From contig NZ_JASCTH010000024.1 of NCBI RefSeq assembly GCF_030009775.1, positions 112,295 through 176,294 of the forward strand: a stretch of 64,000 nt of DNA. Reading direction: 5' to 3'. This document shows, in pieces, positions 1 to 8,005 of the stretch (the first letter of the stretch is position 1; each line of letters opens with the position of its first letter). Below the pieces are notes generated by a model. The model was not told where the DNA came from and did no database searches. It was given only the letters and a program-made list of their open reading frames with translations. This DNA is from Actinoplanes sandaracinus (GTDB lineage: Bacteria > Actinomycetota > Actinomycetes > Mycobacteriales > Micromonosporaceae). A program made the position numbers and the translations under genes.

Positions 1-47
1 TGCCGGTGCCGGGCGGGCTTTCGCCGGACGGCGCCGCCGGGCGCCGG

Positions 48-788
48 CTATCCGGAATTTATCCCGTCCCGTTTCCGGGCGGCCCGCCCGGCATAGACCC
101 GGTCCGGGACGAACGGCAGCGCATTGGCCAGAAGGATCGCCGCCCGATACTTCCCGGGAACGACGATCCGGCGTCGTGGCCGGGTCAGCGCGCGTTCCAC
201 CGCGGCGGCCACGATTTCCGGCCCGGGCAGCCCGGAACGGTGCGCGGTCAGGTCGGTGGCGATGTATCCGGGCTCGACGAGAGTGACGCCGATTCCGGTG
301 CCGGCGAGTTCCCGCCGCACCGAGTCGTTGATCCCGCGAAGGCCGAACTTGCTCGCCGAATAGGCGCCGCCGACTCCGATCTCGCCGGCCACCGAGCCGA
401 TGTTCACGATCGACCCGGACCGCTGCTCCCGCATGATGGGGACGACCGCGCGCATCAGCCGGATCGGGGCCAACAGATTCACCTCGACGATTGTCCGCAC
501 CTGGGCCTCGCCGGCCAGGACGGAGGCGTCACCGCCCACCCCGGCGTTGTTCACCAGCGCGTCGATCCGGCCGTTCACCGCCAGGGCCCGCTCGATCAGC
601 GCGTCCACCGCGGACGGGTCGGAAATGTCGGTAGGAATCGGAAGGGCACGGGGTATCTGCGCGGCCACCGCTTCCAACTCGGCAGCCCGACGGGCGGCCA
701 GCACCACGGTGTCGCCCCGCGCGCCGAGTCGCAAAGCGATCGCCCGGCCGATCCCGCTGGACGCACCGGTCACGACGACGACGGCCAC
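48..788 (-). CDS. SDR family NAD(P)-dependent oxidoreductase
   Basis: A 246-residue classical short-chain dehydrogenase/reductase. The N-terminus has the Rossmann glycine motif TGASSGIG (about residues 7-14), the NNAG motif follows near residue 80, and the catalytic YSASK (Tyr-x3-Lys) lies near residue 143. Length is normal for single-domain classical SDRs. The GTG start at 788 has a purine-rich SD (AAAGGGAG) just upstream. It lies 66 nt downstream of lsr2 on the same strand, but no functional link is evident. The substrate cannot be deduced from sequence; the acyl or alcohol substrate is unknown. Confidence 0.9.
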   Translation of the reverse strand: MAVVVVTGASSGIGRAIALRLGARGDTVVLAARRAAELEAVAAQIPRALPIPTDISDPSAVDALIERALAVNGRIDALVNNAGVGGDASVLAGEAQVRTIVEVNLLAPIRLMRAVVPIMREQRSGSIVNIGSVAGEIGVGGAYSASKFGLRGINDSVRRELAGTGIGVTLVEPGYIATDLTAHRSGLPGPEIVAAAVERALTRPRRRIVVPGKYRAAILLANALPFVPDRVYAGRAARKRDGINSG

Positions 789-854
789 GAGACTCCCTTT
801 CGACGGTGAACGGCGCCGCCCGGTCCGACCAGGCGACGCCGTTTCCGTGTCGGT

Positions 855-1202
855 TCAGCGCTTGTTGTGGTACGCCTCGACGACGTCGCTGGGGATCCGG
901 CCGCGTTCCGAGACGGTGTAGCCGTTCTTGTTGGCCCACTCCCGAATAGCCTGATTCTGGTCACGGCTGGAACGGCTCGAGACAGCCGGAACTGCACGCC
1001 GCGCCGCGGTCGCAACGTTACCGTTCCGGCCCAGCCGGGTGGCTGCGGAGAGGAACGGTTCCAATGCTTTCCGCAGCTTCCCGGCGTTCTTCTCGGACAG
1101 GTCGATCGTGTAGTTGACGCCGTCGAGGCCGAATTCGACGGTGCGATCCGCTTCCGTCCCGTCGAGGTCGTCGGTCAGCACGGTAATTATCTGCTTGGCC
1201 AT
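855..1202 (-). CDS. lsr2: Lsr2 family nucleoid-associated protein
   Basis: A 115-residue Lsr2 homologue. The N-terminal oligomerisation domain (MAKQIITVLTDDLDG, then GVNYTIDLSEKNAGKLR) is followed by a basic linker. The C-terminal DNA-binding domain has IREWANKNGY and the RGR clamp (ERGRIPSDV) that inserts into the AT-rich minor groove. Length matches the family. The family bridges and silences AT-rich, often horizontally acquired, DNA. An SD-like GGAGC precedes the ATG at 1202. Actinomycetes often carry two lsr2 copies; this one is not in the usual lysS-clpC context, so it may be an accessory paralogue. Confidence 0.93.
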   Translation of the reverse strand: MAKQIITVLTDDLDGTEADRTVEFGLDGVNYTIDLSEKNAGKLRKALEPFLSAATRLGRNGNVATAARRAVPAVSSRSSRDQNQAIREWANKNGYTVSERGRIPSDVVEAYHNKR

Positions 1203-1447
1203 GGTTGTTCGCTCCTACGGCGAGGTATTCGGCTGACGTTCGCACGCACACGCCAGTCCAGCTCGCGAATGCTCGTCATCGCATTCATTCTGTCGCCCAG
1301 ATGGCAGCGAGTGCAAATTGCCCGTTCTGGCATGTCGCAATTGCCGGGTGCGATCTGGCCGGAAGGTCTTTTCGCCGGCGTGAATATGCGGTAACGTCCG
1401 CGGTGGGAGCGCTCCCACTCCTCCTGGAGGCGGAGAGGGGACGCACC

Positions 1448-1690
1448 GTGCAGGTCCTGACACTGATCGTCCTGGTGGCGGTCGCGGCGGCCACCGCGAT
1501 CATCGTCACCCGAACAGCCTCTTCACCCGACGACTCGAGCACCGCAACACCGGTACTCAGCACTCCGCAACGCCCGGCAGTCCCTACGCGCGGCCTGGCA
1601 GTCCCTACTCGCAACGCCCGGCAGTCCCCCGAACAGCCGGAGTCCACAGCGCCTGACCCTGGACGCCCCGAGGCCGACCCCCTGCGCTGA
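1448..1690 (+). CDS. Small single-pass membrane or secreted protein, unknown function
   Basis: An open frame of 80 codons from a GTG preceded by a purine-rich stretch (GGAGGCGGAGAGGGG). The first 20 residues (MQVLTLIVLVAVAAATAIIV) form a clear hydrophobic helix. The rest is Thr/Ser/Pro-rich with a short repeated phrase (RPAVPTRGLAVPTRNARQ). No family is recognised. The helix plus low-complexity tail resembles small actinobacterial membrane-anchored proteins. It is divergent from lsr2 and followed by a long non-coding repeat region, so it could be spurious. Confidence 0.4.
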   Translation: MQVLTLIVLVAVAAATAIIVTRTASSPDDSSTATPVLSTPQRPAVPTRGLAVPTRNARQSPEQPESTAPDPGRPEADPLR

Positions 1691-2414
1691 CCCCGCAGCG
1701 TAGTTGACCTTCCGCACCGAAGCCACCATCTCGTGGCCCTCGAACCCGAGCCGCCTCGTCGCCGATTCTCCGGTGCCGGGGCGGTTCGCCGTTTCACCGC
1801 CCACCGCGCGACTGGCTGAAGACCTTGGCTGAAGACCCTGGTAGAAGACCTGGCCGGCGTCGGCGACCGAGATCGGGTCGTTGTTCGCGTGGGCGACGAC
1901 TGCGCCGTCACCGTGGCGCCGGCCCCTCACTGCCGCGTCCCGCATCGCACTGGGCCCCTCTCGGTGGCGGCTCTCTTCACCCCGTCTCGGTGGCGGCTCT
2001 CTTCGCCCCGTCTCGGTGGCAGCTCTCTCCGGCTCGTCTCGGTGGCAGCTCTCTCCGGCTCGTCTCGGTGGCAGCTCCCTCCGGCCCGCCTCGGTGGCGA
2101 CTCTCCTCGAAGACGATCTCGCGGCTGGATACCGCCGCCTTCGCGCTGACCTGAGCAGGCGTTTCAGGCGGCGGAAGCTGTCTTGCGGCGCGCTGGCCGG
2201 CTGTCGACTCGGATGGCTTCGGCGGGGACGGGGCGTCGGCAGGGTGAGCGGCTCGCCCTGCGGTCTCGCGACCGGCAGCGTCTTTCTCCGCCGCAGCGTC
2301 AGGAGTCGCTGAGGTCCCAGTCCCTCGAAGGCTGTACGCCAATCGCGAAATGAGGGTGGCCGACTGGGTCCGAAAGGTTGTAAGCATGTAATCAGGTAAG
2401 CAAAGGAGGATGAC
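1691..2414. other. Non-coding, repeat-containing gap
   Basis: About 720 nt with no convincing gene. Open frames run through on both strands, but they are low-complexity Arg/Pro/Ser products of high GC and of the 26-bp tandem repeat inside. A good SD (AAAGGAGG) appears only at the right end, for the gene starting at 2415. Short direct repeats of CCCGGCAGTCCCTAC type also lie just upstream, around 1571-1628. Confidence 0.6.
1961..2116. repeat. 26-bp tandem repeat, six copies
   Basis: Copies begin at 1961, 1987, 2013, 2039, 2065 and 2091, an exact 26-nt period. Each begins TCGGTGGC and continues with a pyrimidine-rich CTCTC(T/C) segment ending near CTCGTC. The middle copies are almost identical and the outer ones drift. 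There are no unique spacers, so this is a minisatellite rather than a CRISPR. A 26-nt period is not a multiple of three, so repeat changes would shift any reading frame, which argues against coding. Confidence 0.9.
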
Positions 2415-2966
2415 ATGCGAGTCCGTATAGCTCCGCCCGGTGGGCGGACTGAGCCACCAGCCGCTGACGACGCCGGTGCCTGGATCACCGGCGCGATTCC
2501 GGACGGGTGGTTCACCGAGCAGCCTGAAGTAGTCGTCGACCGCGACGAGATCATCATCTGGGGCCGGTTGCCCCGCCCCGACTTGGGCGACGACACCACC
2601 GAGGCCGATGAGGCCGCCGCCCAACTCGGCCGGATCACGCAGTTCCGCGAGGACACCCGCGACGCCCGCATCCGGGTGGCGCGCCAGGTCGAGCACCGTT
2701 ACCAGCGCAAGGTCGCCTGGGGCGCTCGTTGCGGGGACACCTCTGAGCTCTTCACCCACCTGTCCGCTCCAGTCATGACCCGCCTCCGCCAGCCCGAGCG
2801 CCAGGTTCTCGACACCTTGGTCGACGCGGGTGTGGCCCGTTCCCGTTCAGAGGCTCTCGGCTGGTGCGTCAAGCTGGTCGCCCGCCACACCGACGACTGG
2901 CTCACCGAACTCCGCACCGCCATGACCCAGGTCGACGAGCTCCGCCGCCGGGGCCCCGACGCCTGA
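2415..2966 (+). CDS. Conserved-looking hypothetical protein with a possible C-terminal ribbon-helix-helix segment
   Basis: 183 residues from an ATG with a strong SD (AAAGGAGG, spacing 5-6). The middle contains a compact segment (WITGAIPDGWF, then VVVDRDEIIIWGRLP) followed by an acidic helix and a basic helix (ARQVEHRYQRKVAWG). The C-terminus (about residues 130-165, LDTLVDAGVARSRSEALGW) looks like the helix-turn-helix part of a ribbon-helix-helix protein. It has no signal peptide or membrane helix. I cannot name a family; a DNA-binding or regulatory role is inference only. Codon use is typical of the window, so it is very likely a real gene. Confidence 0.75.
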   Translation: MRVRIAPPGGRTEPPAADDAGAWITGAIPDGWFTEQPEVVVDRDEIIIWGRLPRPDLGDDTTEADEAAAQLGRITQFREDTRDARIRVARQVEHRYQRKVAWGARCGDTSELFTHLSAPVMTRLRQPERQVLDTLVDAGVARSRSEALGWCVKLVARHTDDWLTELRTAMTQVDELRRRGPDA

Positions 2967-3017
2967 CACGGCCCACCAGCCCCGCCCATCTGCCCGGCCA
3001 GCCCCGCCCGTCAGCCC

Positions 3018-3070
3018 GTCAGCCGCCCGCCCGTCAGCCGCCCGCCCGTCAGCCGCCCGCCCGTCAGCCC
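3018..3070. repeat. 15-bp tandem repeat (GTCAGCCGCCCGCCC)
   Basis: Three perfect copies start at 3018, 3033 and 3048, with partial copies at both ends. They begin some 50 nt after the stop codon at 2966. A simple GC-rich minisatellite in the gap before the HipA-like gene. Confidence 0.85.
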
Positions 3071-3132
3071 CGCCGAGCGGACGTGACCGAGCCCATCCGT
3101 CCCCACCGCCTGCCCGAGCCGTAGCTCAGATA

Positions 3133-3300
3133 CGTCAACCGCGCGGGAATCCGCGCTCCAGCGACGGCCGGGCCACATCCCACTACTTCCGACAAGCGCC
3201 AGCCGTCGCCCAGGCCCGTCAACCGCGCGTGAACCGGCGTCCCAGCGACGGCTGGCAACTCCAACGGCCGCCGGCAAACACCAGCCGTCGGCCAGGTGCG
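3133..3300. repeat. 84-bp direct repeat, two diverged copies, non-coding
   Basis: Two adjacent copies (3133-3216 and 3217-3300) both open with CGTCAACCGCGCG and CCAGCGACGGC and close with CCAGCCGTCG(C/G)CCAGG. Their middles differ. Within each copy CCAGCGACGGC and the later GCCAGCCGTCG are partly inverted, so each could form a stem. The copies occupy most of the 455-nt gap 2967-3421, which otherwise holds the 15-bp repeat and GT/GG-rich DNA and no recognisable gene. Confidence 0.75.
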
Positions 3301-3421
3301 GGCCGGGCTGGGCGGCTGGGTGTGGGCCAGGCTGGGCCGATGGATGCGGCGGCCGGCTTTGGGCCGGGTGGGTGGGTGTGGGTGGGTGGGTGACCGCGAG
3401 CACGGCCGTAGGGTGAGCGGC

Positions 3422-4144
3422 GTGCTGCGTGAAGTCACCGCCATCCGATATGTCACCCCGCTCCGCGAGGGCGGGTCGCTGCCCGGCGTCGTCGAGGCGG
3501 ACGATCTCGGCACCTATGTGGTGAAGTTCCGCGGCGCGGGCCAAGGGCCTCGGGCGCTGGTCGCCGAAGTGATCGCCGGTGAGCTGGCCCGGCGACTGGG
3601 GCTGCCGATGCCGGAGTTGGCCCGGGTGGAATTGGACCCGGTGGTCGCCCGTGCGGAGCCTGACGAGGAAGTCCAGGAGCTGATCAAGGCCAGCGCCGGG
3701 AGCAACCTCGGAATGGATTTCCTGCCGGGCGCGCTGGGTTACGACCCGGTGGCCCATCAGATCGAGCCGGGCCTGGCCAGCCGGGTGGTGGCGTTCGACG
3801 CGTTCGTGGAGAACGTCGACCGCAGCTGGCGCAATCCGAACCTGCTGATCTGGCACGGCGGCCTGTGGCTGATCGATCACGGGGCGACCCTCTACTTCCA
3901 TCACAACTGGCCGCGAGCGGAGAGCGTGGTGCACCGGTCCTACCGGTGGGACGACCACGTGTTGAAGCCGTACGCGCACGACCTCGCCACCGAGGGCCCG
4001 GCGCTGGCCGCGAAGATCACTCCGGAGCTGCTGGGTGAGGTGATCGCCCTGGTCCCGGAGGAGTGGCTGGAGGAGGGCGACCGGGATGCCTACCTCAATC
4101 ACCTGTCGCGCCGGGCGGAACGGCCGGAGGCGTGGCTGCCGTGA
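3422..4144 (+). CDS. HipA-like kinase family protein
   Basis: About 240 residues resembling the stand-alone HipA-like kinase fold. A lysine-containing strand (YVVKFRGAGQG) follows the N-terminal glycine-containing segment. The catalytic region reads FVENVDRSWRNPNLL, then WLIDHGATL; the Asp, the downstream Asn and the DHG are in the order of the HipA/PI3-4-like catalytic Asp, Asn and metal-binding Asp. It is much shorter than full HipA (about 440 residues) and lacks the N-terminal HipB-contacting domain. The GTG at 3422 is preferred because AGGGTGAG lies 5-6 nt upstream; GTG 3413 is possible. It overlaps the DUF3037 gene by 4 nt, so the two are translationally coupled. The substrate is unknown. 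Confidence 0.8.
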   Translation: MLREVTAIRYVTPLREGGSLPGVVEADDLGTYVVKFRGAGQGPRALVAEVIAGELARRLGLPMPELARVELDPVVARAEPDEEVQELIKASAGSNLGMDFLPGALGYDPVAHQIEPGLASRVVAFDAFVENVDRSWRNPNLLIWHGGLWLIDHGATLYFHHNWPRAESVVHRSYRWDDHVLKPYAHDLATEGPALAAKITPELLGEVIALVPEEWLEEGDRDAYLNHLSRRAERPEAWLP

Positions 4145-4518
4145 CGACCAAACTGACCCCCTACGAGTACGCGATCATCCAGGCGGTGCCCCGGATCGAA
4201 CGCGGCGAGCTGATCAATGTAGGGGTGTTGCTGTACAGCCAGCGACACGACTTCCTGAGCGCACGAACTCATCTGGACGAGACCCGGCTGCGGGCGCTGG
4301 ATCCCGCGGCTGATGTGGCGGCGATCCGGGCGGCGCTGGACGCATGGGATCTGACCTGCAACGGCGGTGGGGCTTCCGAGCAGATGCGGCTGGGTGAGCG
4401 GTTCCGCTGGCTGGTGGCGCCACGTAGCACGATTCTGCGGGCGGGCCCGGTCCACATGGGGTTGACCGCCGATCCCGCGGCCGAGCTGGGAAGGCTTGTC
4501 GAGCTGCTCGTCCGCTGA
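4141..4518 (+). CDS. DUF3037 domain-containing protein
   Basis: 125 residues beginning VTTKLTPYEYAIIQAVPRIE, with the family signature GELINVGVLLYS near residues 25-36 and a LVAPRSTIL segment in the second half. Length is normal for DUF3037. Its GTG overlaps the stop of the HipA-like kinase gene (GTGA). HipA-like kinase and DUF3037 genes are commonly adjacent in bacteria, as far as I recall. Function is unknown; partner or substrate of the kinase is a reasonable inference. Confidence 0.85.
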   Translation: MTTKLTPYEYAIIQAVPRIERGELINVGVLLYSQRHDFLSARTHLDETRLRALDPAADVAAIRAALDAWDLTCNGGGASEQMRLGERFRWLVAPRSTILRAGPVHMGLTADPAAELGRLVELLVR

Positions 4519-4804
4519 CGGGAGTCGCCACCCGGCAAGGCGGGAGTGAGCCCGGGGCGGACCGGGGCACAGCGTCACAAGGCAAGCCGCCGGCCGGGAG
4601 TCGGACCGCTTCCAAGCCGAATACCGAACGGCGCCGGCACCAGGCACCGCAACCGGCGCACGACCGGCAGCCCAAGGTCACGCCCACCGAAGTCGTGTAT
4701 GACCTGGACTTCCCAGGACGAAAGAGGCGGCCATCGCAGATCCTTCGGATTGTCTGAAGATCACGAAGGAGAGGCCCGCGACGGCCGCACCACAAAGTTT
4801 GAAC
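4519..4804. other. Gap without recognisable gene
   Basis: About 285 nt between the DUF3037 stop and the transposase remnant. No frame has both a plausible start and a family match. Given the decayed transposase next to it, part of this may be degraded element DNA, but I see no clear terminal inverted repeat. Confidence 0.5.
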
Positions 4805-5170
4805 GTCGCTGAGCCGCTGGGCGAGCATCGGGAATCGGCGAGCCCTGATGCACTGCGGGCGATGGAGAAACCCTTCACCGACGCTGACGCGCTCTGCGGG
4901 GCCGGTTACGGCGAACGCTCCGCCGAGCGGGCGGACTCGCGCAACAGCCACCAGCAGCACGAGTGGACACCCGGGCCGGCACCATCGGCCTGGCCATCCC
5001 GAAGCCACGGTCCGGCAGCCACGTCCCGGACTGGTTGCTGGCACACCGTCCCCGGGCCGAACAGGCCGTGATCAACGTGGTCGCCAGCAGCTATCTGCTC
5101 GGGGTGTCGGTCCGGCGGACGGAGAGTCTGGTGGAGCGACTCGGCGTCAAGCAACTGTCCACTGGCGACG
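4805..5170 (+). pseudogene. IS256-family (mutator-type) transposase, N-terminal remnant with a frameshift
   Basis: Two frames together give the start of an IS256-type transposase. The first (to about 4963) encodes ESASPDALRAMEKPF, then DADALCGAGYGERSAERADS. The second (from 4963) encodes DTRAGTIGLAIPKPRSGS, then VPDWLLAHRPRAEQAV and SSYLLGVSVRRTESL. At the junction GAGTGGACACC would become in-frame GAG TGG GAC ACC by restoring one G, so a single-base deletion explains the frameshift. The frame dies after about LGVKQLS. The catalytic DDE core and the 3' two-thirds of the gene are missing. The remnant ends within a few nt of the 3' end of the SDR gene at 5174. Confidence 0.85.
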
Positions 5171-5173
5171 GTG

Positions 5174-6118
5174 TCAGTGGCGGACGGCCCGGCGCCGCAC
5201 CGCGGTGGATCCGGCCGCCAGGGCCGCCGAACCCGCGAGCACGGCGAGCAGCGCGCCGCGGCCCCATCGGCCGGGGCCGCCCTCGACCGGGTCAACCGGC
5301 ACGAACACGTTGCCGGGGTGCGGGTCGATCCGCTCCCGGGACAGTCCGAGCCGGCCCATCAGTGGCCCGACCAGCGCGTCGTAGATCGGTGGCAGCGCGA
5401 CGAACCCGAACTCGATGAAGCGGTTGGTCAGCCCGATCGACAGCTCGCCCCGAGGTCGGTCGATGAGCCGCAACACTCCGGCGGCGACCCGCTCGGCGGT
5501 GTCGACCGGAGGCGGTGGACGACCCACGAAGCCCGCGTAGTTGGCGGCGCTCCGATAGACCGCGGTGTCGACGCTGCCGGGCGTCAGCGTGCAGACCTGG
5601 ATGTCCGGCGCGTCGCGGGTCTCCAGGCGCAGTGTCCGGGCGAGGACCCGCAGGCCCCACTTCGACGTGGTGTACGCCGCCATGTTCGGCACCGCGATAT
5701 GCCCGACGAGCGAGCCGCAGAGAATCAGCGTGCCCCGGCTCTGCTGCCGGAAGACACGCAGTGCGGCCCGGGCCGCGTTGGCCGCGCCCAGCAGGTCGGT
5801 CGTCACGACCCGGTCGAAGACCTCGGCCGGCAGGTCTTCGAAACGCCCGTAGGCCATCACCGCCGCACTGTGCACCCAGACGTCGATCCGCCCGAACCGT
5901 TCGACGGCGGCGTCCGCCAGCGCCGCCATGTCGGCGTCGCGCGCCACGTCGGCCGGAACGACGAGTGTCTCCGTGCCCAACGAGGTGGCGACCGACTCCA
6001 GCCGGGCCCGGTCACGGGCGGCGAGGACCAGCCGGTCGCCGCGAGCGGCGCAGGCGATCGCCGCGGCCTTGCCGATTCCCCCGGAAGCGCCGGTCACCAC
6101 CACTACACGCCCTGACAT
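5174..6118 (-). CDS. SDR family oxidoreductase with C-terminal membrane segment
   Basis: 314 residues. TGASGGIG cofactor motif at about residues 9-16, HSAAV in place of the canonical NNAG, catalytic YTTSK near residue 155. This is longer than a minimal SDR: the C-terminus adds about 60 residues ending in a hydrophobic stretch (ALLAVLAGSAALAAGS) followed by RRR, suggesting a membrane-anchored enzyme. The ATG at 6118 is preferred; an in-frame ATG at 6139 is possible. The stop abuts the IS256 remnant, so the original 3' end may have been altered by the insertion. Substrate unknown. Confidence 0.88.
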   Translation of the reverse strand: MSGRVVVVTGASGGIGKAAAIACAARGDRLVLAARDRARLESVATSLGTETLVVPADVARDADMAALADAAVERFGRIDVWVHSAAVMAYGRFEDLPAEVFDRVVTTDLLGAANAARAALRVFRQQSRGTLILCGSLVGHIAVPNMAAYTTSKWGLRVLARTLRLETRDAPDIQVCTLTPGSVDTAVYRSAANYAGFVGRPPPPVDTAERVAAGVLRLIDRPRGELSIGLTNRFIEFGFVALPPIYDALVGPLMGRLGLSRERIDPHPGNVFVPVDPVEGGPGRWGRGALLAVLAGSAALAAGSTAVRRRAVRH

Positions 6119-6224
6119 GACGCTGCTCTTACCCTTCATCGGCCGGCGTGAACGCACCAGGGATCCGAGATGCCGGGCACGATGGCCGGGCACGAAGGCC
6201 GGGCACGGGCACGAGCCGACCGCC

Positions 6225-7160
6225 TCAGGCCGTCGTGGCAGCACGCCGCCGCAGATCGACTTCGAGACTCCGGCCAGCCGGCGAGTGACAGGTGACGGTC
6301 GCGCCCGGACGCAGGCGAGGGTCCTCGGCATAGCGGGCGGCCAATTTGCTCTCGGCGGCCCGGTCACCGGAGTCGGCGGCCAGCAGAAGGTCGGCAATCT
6401 CGTCGATGAGGGCGATCTCGCCGGGCCGCCACGGTGGCAGCTCGCTCCAGGCTTCCGCGAGGGTGCGCCCGGCCAGGTCGGCGGCGAGACCGGCGGGGCA
6501 GCCCCAGAAGTCCCAGAGGAGCAGCTCGTCGCCTTGCCGGTGGGCCAGCTCGGTCAGCACGTATTTGCCGACCACCGGCAGGCCCCGGAAGGGATGCCCG
6601 CGGCCGACCCCATACGTCTCGGGGTCGTCGCCCTCGCGGCGGCAGGCGGCCCAGGACTGGGCCGCGGTGCGCAGGCCGCCGGGACCCAGGGGCAGGTCGG
6701 TGACGTCCACCCCGTGGTCGTCGGCCGGGTCCATCTGCGAGTCCAGGGCGATCCAGCGGGTGCCGTCGTGGTACTCCGTCACGACGTGGTCGGCGTGGTA
6801 GTCGGGCTCCAGATAGTCGGCGAAGCCGACCCGGCTGCGCGCCGGGACACCTTTCGCCCGCAGCGCCGAGACGGTGAGCAGGGCGAAGTCGCGGCAGCAG
6901 CCGACGATCCGCTGCTCGGCCGGCCGGGGTTCGTCGAGCGGCGCGGTGAAGCGGGAGGCGTCGGCGTCGAGCAGCCGGTCCACCCAGCGGCTGTCGATCT
7001 CGGCCAGCCGGTGCGGCGGGAAATCGATGCCCGAGGCGCGGTAGTGCGACACGAGGCCGCGCACGACCGTGGCGATGCCCGCCGGGTCGTCGGGCAACGC
7101 CGCGAGACGGGCCCGATGGTGCCGGGGATCGGAGTATCCGGTCTGTCGTGTGTAGTCCAT
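6225..7160 (-). CDS. Transglutaminase-like domain protein
   Basis: 311 residues with the transglutaminase-like Cys-His-Asp order: Cys in GCCRDFALL (about residue 88), His in ADHVVTEYHDGTRW, Asp in ALDSQMDP. The rest of the protein has no signal peptide or membrane helix, so it is probably cytoplasmic, and acts as a peptidase or amidase-like enzyme of unknown substrate. The ATG at 7160 lies 4 nt downstream of the MerR gene stop, so the two are one operon and probably share the MerR-controlled promoter at 8006-8036. Confidence 0.82.
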   Translation of the reverse strand: MDYTRQTGYSDPRHHRARLAALPDDPAGIATVVRGLVSHYRASGIDFPPHRLAEIDSRWVDRLLDADASRFTAPLDEPRPAEQRIVGCCRDFALLTVSALRAKGVPARSRVGFADYLEPDYHADHVVTEYHDGTRWIALDSQMDPADDHGVDVTDLPLGPGGLRTAAQSWAACRREGDDPETYGVGRGHPFRGLPVVGKYVLTELAHRQGDELLLWDFWGCPAGLAADLAGRTLAEAWSELPPWRPGEIALIDEIADLLLAADSGDRAAESKLAARYAEDPRLRPGATVTCHSPAGRSLEVDLRRRAATTA

Positions 7161-7164
7161 GTCC

Positions 7165-7998
7165 TCACCCTTCGATCGGTTGTGCGACGTGCACGAACGG
7201 GTCGGTGCCGCGGAGCCTGGCCCACCAGTCGAGGTAGATCTCCCGGGGCGGGGCGGCCAGGAGGAAGCCACCGGCGGTCACGTGCTCCCACACCGCCTCG
7301 TAGGCCTGGGTGATGCGCGGGTAGAAGCAGTCGTCGCGGATCACCGTGGTGTAGGCCACCAGGCGCTCCGGCTCCATGCGCAGGGTGAGCCGATCGACCG
7401 GCTCCACCCGGCCCGAGTACGGCACGCAGACCTCGACGACCGCCTCGCTGTCCGGGGTGACCGTGTTGTGGTAGATCGCCCAGTGCTCCGCCGTGGTGGT
7501 GGCGCCCTGCTCTTCCAGATGCCGGCGCACCTCCCACTCGGCCGCGCCCAGGACGGTGACCAGGCTCTGCTGGTCGGTCTCGGCGCGGATCGTGGCCACC
7601 TTGCGCGCCGGCCGCAGCATCGTGTGTACCTCATATCGCCGCTCCGGCTCGTCACCGTGGGCGAGCCTGGTCCGCAGCCAGGTGTAGCTCTCCCGGCGGG
7701 CGGCGGCGGCCGCTTCCTCGGTGGCCCACCAGCGGTCCAGGTGCCGGACCGCCTGGGCGTCGGGGAGGTCGAGCATCTCGGTGATGACGGCCAGCGGCAT
7801 GCCGAGCCGGCGCAGCAGGCTGATCCGCCCGGCGCGCTCCAACTGAGCGGGGGTGTAGCGCCGGTAGTTGCTGGCGGCGTCAACCTCGGCGGGTGGGAGC
7901 AGGCCGGAGACGTCGTAGAGTCGGAGCGCCTTGATCGACAGCCCGGACCGTCTGCCGAACTCGCCGATGGTCATCGACTCGATCCCCCGCGATGTCAT
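7165..7998 (-). CDS. MerR family transcriptional regulator with GyrI-like effector domain
   Basis: 277 residues from ATG 7998. N-terminal MerR winged helix: MTIGEFGRRSGLSIKALRLY, then the wing (NYRRYTPAQLERA) and a coiled dimerisation helix near residues 80-120. The C-terminal 150 residues look like a GyrI/AraC-type ligand-binding domain, as in drug-sensing MerR proteins (YEVHTMLRPARKVATIRA at the domain start). The start at 7998 is supported by a -10-like CATCAT 7 nt upstream and the lack of an SD; ATG 7974 is the alternative. Operon with the downstream transglutaminase-like gene; divergent from the ligase gene. The inducer is unknown. Confidence 0.9.
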   Translation of the reverse strand: MTSRGIESMTIGEFGRRSGLSIKALRLYDVSGLLPPAEVDAASNYRRYTPAQLERAGRISLLRRLGMPLAVITEMLDLPDAQAVRHLDRWWATEEAAAAARRESYTWLRTRLAHGDEPERRYEVHTMLRPARKVATIRAETDQQSLVTVLGAAEWEVRRHLEEQGATTTAEHWAIYHNTVTPDSEAVVEVCVPYSGRVEPVDRLTLRMEPERLVAYTTVIRDDCFYPRITQAYEAVWEHVTAGGFLLAAPPREIYLDWWARLRGTDPFVHVAQPIEG

Positions 7999-8005
7999 AG
8001 GGTCG

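Noticed and set aside
1523..2671. Long minus-strand open frame through the 26-bp repeats
   Set aside because: It is built of repetitive Arg/Glu/Pro phrases from the minisatellite, overlaps a well-supported gene at 2415 on the other strand, and has no SD or family match.
1961..3300. Possible CRISPR array
   Set aside because: The repeats are directly adjacent without unique spacers and no cas genes are present.
3011..4102. Minus-strand frame opposite the HipA-like gene
   Set aside because: Antisense shadow; its protein is His/Arg/Pro-rich with repeat-derived C-terminus.
3422..4518. Classical hipBA toxin-antitoxin
   Set aside because: There is no HipB-like HTH gene and the kinase lacks the HipA N-terminal domain; DUF3037 is not a DNA-binding antitoxin.
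5171..6115. Plus-strand frame opposite the SDR
   Set aside because: Antisense shadow; the minus-strand SDR has the complete TGxxxGIG and YxxxK motifs.
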